This document shows positions 47,701 through 59,700 of a stretch of 64,000 nucleotides of DNA, in pieces. The stretch is from Elusimicrobiota bacterium (GTDB lineage Bacteria; Elusimicrobiota; Elusimicrobia; JACQPE01), in NCBI GenBank assembly GCA_016180815.1, contig JACPAN010000005.1, forward strand, positions 1 through 64,000, given 5' to 3'. Under the pieces are notes generated by a model. It was not told the DNA's origin. It saw nothing but the letters and a program-made list of their open reading frames with translations, and did no database searches. Made by a program: the position numbers and the translations under genes. The stretch's first letter is position 1; every line of letters starts with the position of its first letter.

Positions 47701-50700
47701 GTCATAAAGGAGCGGCTCCTTGAAGCGGGCAAAAGCGCGGGTTTTCCGGCCGTGCTTAAAGTGCCCAGCGCCGCCTCCGGCAAAGGCTATCGTTATGTCA
47801 AATCCCAGGAAGAACTGGAACAGGTTTATCTCGGGCTGCAAAAATGGATTTCCGAACAGCCTAAAGATGTGGTACGACGGTATTATCCGGAATTCATCGA
47901 CGGCATGGGGCCCGTGGTGCTTGAAGAATATCTTCAGGAAAAAGCCGAATACCGGGCCATGGGCATTGATGAGCATGATGTTGATGTTTTAAAGCAAAAC
48001 GGCAAAATCAAGGCTGTTTTTATCGCCGACAACAAAAAAGTCAGCGCCCAGGACCCTCGTGATTATCGCGACGGTTACCCCTCTCAACTTCCAGCCCAAG
48101 AGCAGGTCAAAATCAAGGAGTACGCGGAAAAGCTATTGGCTGATTTTCCGGACGGCCATTATCATGTGGAGTTGATGGTGACGGACGGCGGGATTCAGTT
48201 GATTGAAAACAACACCCGAATGGGCGGGGAATTCGTGGGCATTGTCGCCAAAGAAGTTTGGGGCGTTGATTTTCCCGTGTTAAACGCCATGATAGCCATG
48301 GGCATGCCCATCGATCAATATCTGCCGCCCATGGATAAGAACGGTTTGCCTAAAGCGCGGCGGGCCGCCGAGGCCTATATGTGGCTTTCGCCGTTCGCCG
48401 GAAAAATAACCAAGCTTGAAGGTTTTGAAAAATTGGCGCGGCGCAAAGACGTTTACCTGCGCCTGGTCAAGAGAGCCGGGGACAAAATCACCGGGCCTGC
48501 GTCCGGCTATGATTATGTGGCCTATGCCCTGGTTTACGGAGACAATTTTGCGCAGGCCAGGAATAAGCTCGAGAATATCTTAGGGGAAACCGGTGTCGAG
48601 GTTGATGAGGTTACGGTTTCAGAGAAAGGCTCCGCTGAAAACTTGAAGAAAAAAGCCAAAACCAAGTGGCCCTTTTCTTCATCCACGATAAAAAAAAAGC
48701 GCCCTAAGGTAGATAGCCCCGTTGGAAACCAGCCGCTCATCCTGAGCTCGTCGAAGGATGAGCGAAAGGCTTCCCCGGGCTTATGGTTCGACAAGCTCAC
48801 CATGAGCGGGCGTCGGGGTCCTCAACAGGACGGCTCAAGGGCTCCGCCGGCCGGAGACGGCTCCCAAAGCGTCTCTTCTCCCACCGATTTAATTCCTCCC
48901 TCCCGAAAGCCGGACAATAAATTCCTTGGTTTTTTCAAATGGCTGTTCAGTTCGCTCGCGTTTTGGACATGGGGCAGCCAAGACGTTGAATCAGACGGCC
49001 GATACTGGGTTGTTGTCCGCGCCAAGGACCGCGTTGAGCGCACCAGACTGATTCAATCAGGTTTGGCCATCAGCAGAATCGATCTTGACGGCGGGCTTGT
49101 CGAAGGCACGGCGCATGAACGCTCGCTCGCGCGCATTCGAGAGGGCGGGTTTGATGTTTTGCGCGCAAGAGCCCTGTCTGATTTTAGACCGGATGATTTC
49201 CCAAAGAAAGATGAAATCTATCACAACTATCAGGAGATGATCGGTGAACTTCAGAAATTGGCCAAGGAGCATTCCGATCTGATTTCTCTATTCTCTTTGG
49301 GGAAATCCGTGGAGGGTCGCGATATTTGGGCTCTTCGTTTTAACACCAGCGAAAGGGAAGGTGACAGTCCCCACGCGAGCCAAAAGCCCGGGGTCGCTTT
49401 TTTTGGCACGCATCATGCCCGGGAACATTTGACCACGGAAATGAGTCTGCTCTTGGCCAAACATTTGGCCGAGAATCGTAACGATCCGGCGATGAAAAAT
49501 CTTCTGGAGAACCGGGATATTTACATTATCCCCATGGTTAATCCCGACGGCGTAGAACACGATATCGAGACCGGGCGCTATCGATGGTGGAGAAAAAATA
49601 GGCAGAAGAATAAAGCCGGCGGCGTGGGCGTCGACTTAAACCGCAATTACGCCAAAGGATGGGGCGGTCCCGGCGCCTCGCCTGATCCTGATGATGAGAC
49701 TTACCGGGGTCCGGAACCGTTCTCGGAGCCGGAGACTCAAATTGTCCGCGATTTTCTCAAGGCCAGGAAAAATATCAAAGCCGCGATGTCGTATCACTCC
49801 TTCAGCGAGTTGGTTCTTTATCCCAATTCCCATACTTACGATCCGGTGGCCAATGTTAAGGACCGGGCTGTTTTTGAGAAAGCAGCGACAACGATGGCGA
49901 GGTGGAATAAATACCGGCCCATGCCCGCCTCCGAGCTTTATTTGGCGTCCGGTGAATGGGGGGATTGGCTTTATCATGAGTTGGGTATTTTTTCCTTCAC
50001 CACCGAATTATCGCCCAGGGATTTGGGCGAAGGCGGATTTTATCCGGGGCCCAAAATGATCGAAAAGGCGTTTAAAGACAATTTAAACCCGGCTCTTTAT
50101 TTGATCGATCTGGCCGATGACCCATACAAAATTTTGAAAACTCAAGACAACGGCGGCGGTCCTGGAACCGGCGGAAATTCCGAATCGCCCTCAGGGTTAT
50201 CGGCGAGCTGGACGAAAATTTTGGGATTTTTTTTGGCTGCCGTATGGCTGGCCGGCGGCGCCAGCGGCGTCGTGCCTGTCGACATTTGGACCTTGGGGTC
50301 TTTGGCTATCGCCATCGGCACCTGCAATTCCATGCGGGAAAGGGAAATTAAAGATACCAATATTTTGCCCAATCCCAATGACCGCGACCTCCAGCAGAAA
50401 GCTCAGAAAGAACTGGATGATATCCTCATCGCTTTCGGCAAGAAAATGAAGGAGTTGGCCAAGGCTGATGAGCGCGTGCAATCCTCGGTCAATGCGCATA
50501 AGGCGGAACATGCGGCTGAAAACCCTGTGCTGGATAAGTTGGTTGAGTGGCGCAAACGTTTGGAGGGCGGGGAGAATCTGGACCGCGACGCGGCTTTCAT
50601 TGAGCTTCGACAAGGCATTCTTAAGGAGCTTAAACGGACCACATTGACCAAAGAGGATGGGAAGCTCATCGAGGAGTTGTTCGATCAAAGCGGCTTTTGG

Positions 50701-53700
50701 CAGCAGTTCCTTGATTGGGATCAAAAATACGGGGCTTGGGATGCTCTAAAGAAAGACATTGAAGAAGCGGCGGCCGCAAAAAAACATTCCGGCGACGTCG
50801 TTATCGAGCAGGCCGGTTCAAGCGATAAGAAAAAAGAAAAAGGCGGCGGGGGCGGCTCGCTGAATTCATTATTTTTCTTATTTATGGCCGGCTCTCTCTG
50901 GGCTAAAATTGCGGCTTTTCTTGAGCTGGGTTTGCTGGGAGCGGCGTTTTTTTTCGGCCCGTCCGCAGGCTCATTGCTGCTGGCTGGTTTTGCGTTGGGC
51001 GTCGGGGCATTATCTACGGTCAGCCTTGCTCCCGAACCGCCCAAACCCCTGGACTCTTATCTTGATTCATTGGGCTTGACCCGCGATGAAATTAAAGTTC
51101 TTTATGAGTACACCAATGATATCGGCGCCAAGGACATGGCCCCCGTGATCGGCAGCGTTAAGGATATTCAGCGTATGGTCACTATTCTTTCTAAGCCTTC
51201 CGGTTTTCAGAATAACCCGTTATTGTTAGGCGATAAAGGCGTGGGCAAAACAGCCAGGGTGGAGGCCGTCGCCAAATATCTTTATGAGAATCGTTTGCCG
51301 GGCTTGAAGGGGCGGCGCATTTTAGAGCTTGACGTGGGGCGTTTGGCCGCGGGCACCGCCGTGCGCGGCGAGATCGAGGAGCGTTTGATCATGCTTCGGG
51401 ATGTTTTGGCTAAGACGAAAAACAATGTCATTCTGTTCGTTGATGAGCTGCATACCCTTTTGAAAAACACGGCGACCGGAAATTCCATCCCCGATCTTCT
51501 TAAATCCCCTTTAAGAAACGGCGAAATCACGGTCATCGGCGCCACCACGCTGGGCGAATACCGCAAATATGTTGAACAGGATCCGGCTTTCGCCGATCGT
51601 TTTGAGACCGTGATGATCGAAGAACCCAGCGAAGATGAAACCATTGAAATTATGGAAGGGATCAAGGGCTACTTAGAGGAAAAAATCGGCGTTAAAGTGG
51701 AGCCGGACGCAATCCGGACCGCGGTTCGCCTTTCCAACAGGTTTTTACCCGAGCGTTTTCAACCCAGAAAGGCACGCCTGCTTCTTGAGTCGGTGATGAC
51801 GGAGATCAAGCCTGAGGTTCAGCGGGACGGCCTTGAAGTGCAAATCGATCAGCTGATGGGCAGGATGAGGATTTTGATCGAGCGTTACGCCGCGCTCAAA
51901 AAAGACCCTAAGAGCAGCGAGGCCGAGCAAATTCGCCTGTACAATCAAATCGTCACGATTTATCAAACCATTATTTCTCTGGAGGCGCGCCAGCAAACCG
52001 TTGCCTTGCGCAGCGTCACCAAGGAAGACGTGGCCCGCAAATTAGCCCAGGAAACGGGCATTGATTCCATGAGCCTGGAGGACAATGTTTATGAGCGTCT
52101 GGAAAAAATGGAGCCTTGGTTCACTGAGCGTATCGTCGGGCAGGATGAGGCGATTAAGGCTTTGGCCGACACAATAAGAAAAAACAAAGCCGGCCTTTCG
52201 GACCCAGGCAAACCCATCGGCAGTTTCCTTTTTGCCGGGCCCACGGGCGTGGGTAAAACCGAGTTGACCCGGCAACTCGCCGAGTTTCTCTTTGACGACC
52301 CTGATGCCGTTATCCGCATCGACATGGAAGAATATATGGAGCAGTTTTCGGTCCAGCGCCTATTCGGTGCGCCTCCGGGTTATGTGGGCTACGATCAGGG
52401 CGGCCAGTTGACCGAAGCCGTGCGCCGCAAGCCTTATAGCGTTGTTTTGCTTGATGAAATCGAGAAGGCGCACCCCAAGGTTCTGGATGCGGTTCTTCAG
52501 ATGCTTGATGCCGGCCGTATGACGGACGGCAAAGGCAATACCGTTGATTTCAAAAATACGGTTATTGTCATGACCTCCAATTTAGGGGCGGGCGGCAATG
52601 TGATGGAAGCCATTAGACAGCGCCTGCGTCCGGAATTCATTAATCGCATCGATAAAATCGTCGAGTTTAATGCTTTGGATGAATCCCAGGCCCAGGCGAT
52701 CGCGCGTATCGCTCTTAAGGGTTTAAACCTGCGCTTAAGGGATCAGGATTTGGCCTTGGACGTGAGCCCGGAGACGGTTGCTTGGCTGGCTAAAATCGGT
52801 TTTGATAAAAAATACGGCGCCCGGCCGATTAAACGCGCTATTGAACAGAATTTAACCACGCCGTTGGCTGATTTCATTCTTCAGAAACGAAAGGAAGGGC
52901 TTTTGATCAACGGGGGCATCGTTAATGTGGAATTGAAAGAGGGCAGGCTTGACTTTGCTTTGCAGCCGAATCCGCCTCCCAAACTCGATCTGATGCCGCT
53001 GCCTGAGGGACCGGTAGGCGCCAAGCTCAGAACCCTCCTTGAAGAGTCGCTGAAAGAAAATTCAAGCATCACCAAAGACATGCGCGCTTTTGAGGCCATT
53101 CTTTTCCCCGGGCGCGTTCAAATCGAACTTAAGGATCCTCTGGGCGCGTTCAGGCCAAACACCCTGGCGCCGGCAATTAACACATCGTTGAGCCAGATGG
53201 ATAAATATGAGCGCCAGATGGTGCAGGGACGTTCTGCAATGGCCGGCATTTCGGGGGATTTGAGCTGGGAGCAGACGGCTGAGGATGGTAAAAATGCCGC
53301 GCTTGAAGCCAAATTGTCTGATCTCAGCAAAGAGGCCCAATCACGTTGGACAAGTCCGGATTCTTTGGAAACTGTCTTGACTTGGCTTGAAGCGTTCGCA
53401 GGATTGGCCACGCCGGGCAAAAAAATCGAATTCGTCTACGGCCAACCCGAATACGCCGGCCAGGCGGTTGTTTTTTCTTTGCGCATTCCTATGGGGCTTA
53501 ACTTCGCCGACGAGCAGCGTCTATTGCGTTTTTTTAAAGATCATTTTTCCGTTCCCATGACTGATGAGCAGGCGGTGCGGGCTCGCGGGGGCCAACTCAA
53601 GAATGAAGGCAAAGAGGCGAATCTCGATATGCTTCAAGTCAAGCATTTGATCGAAAAAATCCCGGACGCCTTGTTCGGTTATAAATCCGATAAGGACGGC

Positions 53701-56700
53701 GTTTGGGAGTTTTGGCTTGAGATGCCGCTTCAAGAGTTGCCGGAACCGCCGCCACAGGCTAAAGAGAATACCACGGCAACGAAGGAGCAAAAAGATTCTG
53801 CATCCGTTGAGCAAGGCGGCCTATCGTTTAAGCGGCGGATCGACGAAACCATGGGGCGTATCGATGAGACCGAGCCAAACAAGGACTCTAAAGAAAAAAA
53901 GGTCCAGGCGCCTTTAACCGTCGCCGATGCCCGCTCGTCTCCGGACAAAATGTTTTTATTTTTGACTCAAGACTATCCCAGAGAGCTTGAGGAATTGCGC
54001 CAACTGACGGTCGGACTTCTATCGGCTAAAGAAACGGTCAACCGGCTTGTCGGCCTGCACTTGGCCGGTGAAATGCTGCCCAAAGAAGCCATGCAGGAGC
54101 TGATGGCCGCCAACCGTTTTCTGCCGACTTCGCAGGGAACAGAATACGCGTATTTATTCGATTTGCTCGAGCGGCATCCTTCGTTGGTCACGGACGGCCA
54201 TTTGAAATCATTGCGCGATTTTTCAAAGAATGAGTTCGACGGCGCGCTGCGGCAGATCTGGAATCGCAGCGGCCCTTCCTGGCCGGCCAGTTTTTATACG
54301 CCGATAGCCGCCAGAATTTTCGGCGAACGGTGGAGCCAGGTATCGAGAAACCTGGTCAAACCCATGAAAACCCAACGGCGATTCATCATCGCCAATGTCG
54401 TGGGCATGGTCGCTTTGTCTTTGTTTTTGCTTTTCCTGGGCGGTTTTTCCATCTACGCTTCGTTCACCGGTTTGCCGGCTTTTTGGCCGTCTTCCGCCTG
54501 GGGATGGCCGGGGCGCGTTTTTATCATTGTTCTTGAGATCGTCGCCCAACTCATTGTTTTAACTTCTTGGGGTGTTTATGCCGCGCAGGGTTTAGCCCGC
54601 ATGCGCCGCGTGCCGAGGCCTGATGAGTTGTATCTTGATCCTCCGCAAAAGACACCGGCCGCGATCCGGATGACGAGGCGCTGGGTTCACGCGGCTTTCA
54701 AAGGGAATCTTGCAGGCGTTCCCGTGGAATTGTTGGACCGGGCCCTGGTCCTTACCAAGGATTCTTTACCTCAACAAGAAATACGGCGGTATTTGGGTGT
54801 TTGGAAGAAGAAAATGAAAAAAATTTATGCCCGTTTAGATGAGGGCCGGAGCGTCAAGGAAAGAGAATTCAATCTGGTTAATTATGTCGGCTATCTTGCG
54901 CCGATTATTCCTCCCGAAGAACGGGAAGAGGTTTTTGACCTTCTCCTCGGCCTTTGGGGCCGGGGGCAGGAGCCTTATTATTCCAATCGTGAGGAATACT
55001 ACAAGGCCTTGGCCGCTTGGATTCGTTCCGATGGATTGAATCGGCAGCAAGTCGAGCGCCTGATTGCCATGGCCAGTCAGTCAAGAGCCCGGGTTTCGCA
55101 AATTTATGAAGCCCTGGTCGCCATTGCCGAGAGATCGGATGAGTGGCCGAACCTCCGGCCCAGCATTAAAGCCATGATCGAAGCCTCCCGCGGTTATGGA
55201 GGTGACAGGGTGGACAGCGTCGTGGACTGGGCTTATTGGAATGCGGCGTTGGGGGAAAAACTCGATGTTGTTTGGGGCAAGATCATCGATGCTTTGCCCA
55301 AAAACGAGACATTTTCACCGACCGAGCGTTTTGAAGCCATGGCGCTGCGTTTTCCCATTCCTGAAAACTTGCGCCAAAAATTCAATGAAGCGTTCGCAAA
55401 ACGCTTGACCGATACCAAAGGGGTTTATGAGTTGCCCCGCGCCCGCTGGATCGCCTTCCTTGTCAATAATCAGATTTATCCGGGCGGGCTTGCCGAGATG
55501 GTTCGCTGGGTGGGAGGTTGGAGCGATATTTCAAGGGGATGGGGACAAGAGGCATACCCCAAAGTTCTTGAGTCGCTCAGGATGCAGGCCAAGGTAAAAG
55601 TTCAAAGCGCGAAGGAGTCTGATGTTTTTCGTTCAGCCATGGGGAATTTGGCCCGTTTACGCTCAGGCATGGAAGGGGAAACCGGCCGGCCTTCGCCGTC
55701 GGCTTCAGGCGGCTCCAGGCGCAGCGGCGTTAGAAACGGCGGTTTTGTTCTGATCGAGATCATGGCGATGATCGCCGGTTTTTCAATCGCAGCGTTAGCG
55801 GCTTTTACCGGTTATCAGCTCTACGGCGCGGGCGGCGCTATTCTAGGCGTCGCTGTTTCCATAGCGACAATGGTCATCGGCTACCCTATCGTTCGTTGGA
55901 TTCTTGCCAAAATCCGTTCGCCGGGGAATTCAATTTTTAAAAGCCCGTTTCTTCGAGAAATGTTGTGGAGCCGCGGTATGTTGATTTTCATGGCCGCGGC
56001 TCTTGTCGCTTTTGGCTTGGATACGGGAACAAAACTGTTTGCGCTTTATTCAACGGATGGGCTGGGTGTTGCTTATCATGTCCGGCCGCAATTGATCGGT
56101 TCTTTGTTGGCGCTGACCTTGCCTTTTGTCTTGACCATGCTCATCATCAGGGCCGGGATTAGAATGCTGACCCATAAATACGGCGCCGAGCTTCCCTATA
56201 TTCACAAAGTTGCCGGCGCCCTCGATATTGCCTTGGGTTTTGTATTCGGCGCCGCCATTTCCTCGGCGCTCGAGTTATTGACTTGGGGCGCGGGCAGCGC
56301 CATCAACTGGATCGCCGTGGGCACGGTCAGCGATCCCGGGTGGTGGGTCATGAATATAGCGGATCTTTTCCTTTTCTTTTTCGTGCCCATGGCGTTTTAT
56401 TTGATGCTTAATTTGACGGCAAGGGCCCAGGGGGGAGTTGAGAGCCGCATCGGCGCCGGTCCGTGGAAAATCACGACGAGCCTGTTGATTCTTGGTCTTA
56501 GCGGCTGGACGCACGCGTTTAATTACATGCTCGACGGAAATCCTTTTCGTTTGTCTCATTTTATCGGCGGGGCCATGCTGGCGACGATCGGCGTTTTGAT
56601 GGGGGAATCGGTTCTCAAGCTGTTGGAGCCATCCGCGCCCAAAAAAGAAATCGCCGGCGGGCCGGACAAATCGTTTTTTAAAGTCTCCAAACAGAAGGGC

Positions 56701-59700
56701 CGCTGGCAAATGGAAATCAGCCCGGATCGTTTGGAGAAACCATTTTTGTTGTCCGCCACTCTGGAGCGGGGCACGGGCGAATACTTTCTTTATCCCTTAA
56801 TGCCGTTGGGGGAATTCTTGGTTTATTTCCGGCGTCCCAAGGAAAGCCCTCATCTTGAGTTGGTCATCAAAAACACCGCTTTCCGGGCTCCGCCGGGGGG
56901 CGCCCTGGCCAAGGCCATCAAACGCTCCCTCCCCGACTCAGTCATCGCCAAGGCGAAAATCGCCGGCGCCCAAAAGAATTCCGGAAACCTGCTTGTTGAG
57001 ATTGACGAGACCTTTCTTCAGGATTTGACAGGTCAGCTTGAATCGTATTTGACCGCGCTTTATGGAAACAAACAGATTGACAAAGAGTTAAGTCGTCTGG
57101 AAGATGTGTCGGCCTATCCGAAAAACGTTGAGATCAAATCCAGGCTTGTTTTCTCCGGCAAGGAGAGCGGCGACTATGGAAGCTCGTTGGCGGACACAAG
57201 AAATGTCGATATCGGCCTTCGCTACAGCCTTTCTGAGCTGCCTCAAGGCGAATTAAAAGCCCGCCCAGCGGATGAACGCATCGGGCATTTTGCCACGGCA
57301 TTCGAGGATTGGAGCAATGATCAGGCGCGCAATCTCAACGCCGCCATTATTCACCGGTGGAAGCTTGAAAAGAAAGACCCTTCGGCCGCGCTGTCTGAGC
57401 CCAAGGAGCCCATTGTTTTTTGGATGGACGATACCATCCCTCAGGAATACAGAGAAGCGGTGCGGCGCGGCGTTCTGGCGTGGAATAAGGCTTTTGAAAA
57501 GATCGGGTTTAAAAACGCCGTGCAAGTCAAAGAAGTCAAACAAAACGAGCAGGACAGCGCGGGCACAAAGGAAAAAAAGAAGGCTTGGACTCTAAAAGCG
57601 ATTATTAATCGTTTGACCGGTCGTTTCCGCCGTCAAAAGACCCAGGATCGTTTCGATCCGGCGGATATCCGATACAACGTGATTCATTGGTTTATGGCTT
57701 CCGAGAGCGCTCCGGCTATCGGTCCCTCCCGTGTCAATCCATTGACCGGGGAGATTTATCACGCCAGCGTTTTATTTCCCGCTGAGATGGCGCGCGTCAG
57801 CGGCTGGCTCAATTATGCCGGCGGCCGCCATGCGCAGGCTGCGCAGCGTCATTCGTGCAATTATGCGCGGGAAGCGGCTGAGCGCGGCGTGTTCGCCTTG
57901 GCTTATCTTGAAAGCCGGGGTGAAGTGACCGATGAAATACGCCGGCAATTTACCGAGGATTTTGTGACTGACGTTATTCTTCACGAAGTCGGCCATACCT
58001 TGGGATTGCGCCATAATTTCAAAGGCAGCGCCTGGAAAAATCTTGAAGACATGGCGGATTCAAAAGGCGTCCATTCCGCGTCCGTCATGGACTACAATCC
58101 GCCCAATATCGCGGGGCCGCAAGAAAAACAGGGCGCTTTTTGGCAGACGGATTTAGGCCCCTATGATTACTGGGCCATCGAATACGCGTATAAATCCTTT
58201 GAGGGGTTAAACGAGGAAGAACAGGGTCAAGAGCTGGCTAAAATCGCCTCGCGCTCCGGGGAGCCGGGCCTGGCCTATGCCACGGATGAAGATTTGACGG
58301 GCATGGATCCTCTGATTCAGCAATGGGATTTGGGCGACGATGTGCTGGCGTTCGCGCGTAGGCATACGGAGATGGCCCGGCGATTATGGGCGGGTCTCAA
58401 GGATTTTCCTTTTACTTCGGAGCAAGGTTATCAGGCGGTTACCGAACGTTTGTCCCAAGGTTATCGGACGTATTGGCGCGCGGTCAACGCCGCCGTCAAA
58501 TACTTGGGCGGCATTCATTCTTATAGGAGCCGTCCCGGCGATCCTAAAGCAAAGCTGCCTTATGAACCCGTGTCCGCGGAAAAACAGCAGGAGGTTCTTG
58601 CCTTCTTGGCCGAAGAAGTTTTTGCGGACACATCATTTAATCTTGATCCGGAAATTATCCGCCAGATGGCTTCTTCGCGTTTGCCGACGGTTAAGGATAG
58701 CGATACCGAGCTCAGCTATATTCCCTGGGGCGCCACGGTTCTTCAATTAAGACAAGCCGCCTTAAAGCATATTTTCAATCCTCAGACGCTGCAGCGCATC
58801 CATGAGTCGCGGCATATGGCCACCGAAGAACAACCGGCGTTTACCATTGATGATCTGTTCCTGAACGTCACCAAATCCATCTGGAGCGAGGTCTTTTCCG
58901 CCGCCGGCAAGCGCCGCCGGGCCAAGCCCATCTCCTCTATGCGACGCGACTTGCAAAAGGCGCATCTCGAACATCTCGTCGCTATGATGAACGACAAAAA
59001 TTCAGTTCCGGAAGCCGCTGATTTTGCCCGTCAGAACCTGATGTTGATCCTGGAGGCCATGGCCGCCTCCATTCAAAAAACCGGCTGGGACGATGCCAGC
59101 CAAGCGCATTTGATGCAGAGCGCTTTAAGGATTCAGAAAGCTTTGGAGGGCGGCAACAGCGCGGCTGTTGCCATGGGCGGGGTGCTGCTGGCCGCTTTGG
59201 CGGGGGGCTTGCCCTGGAGCATTTGGTCCTCGGGATATTTAGGCGCCTGGTTGATTTTAGCGGCGGCCGTTGCTGCGGCTGCGGCCTTAGGCTACGGGCT
59301 TTACCGATGGCTGCGTTCGCCGCCGGCAAATGCCGCCGTTGAAGCGCTGGCGGAAAAGGACCCCGAACTCCGCAAAGCCGCCCGCGAACGAAGGATCGCC
59401 GCCGCTTATAAAAAAGGACATTGGCTGCTTAATGCCAAAAGTTTTGCGGCCCTGGGCATCATCGCCGTGATCTCCGCTTGGATCGCTTACTCTATTTTTG
59501 TGCGCATGGGTTGGCCCGGGTTTCACAACACGGTATTTTGGTTCGGTCTTATTCTTTTCCTGCCTGTCGTCCAGGAGCTTTTCCGGCGCATCACGGGCGG
59601 CAGAAGGGAGGGTATGCCTAAGCTCGATCCCGTCAAACACGCCAAGATTTATGAAATGGTCGCCGATCTTTCCCAAAAGGCCGGGTTGAAGAAAATGCCG

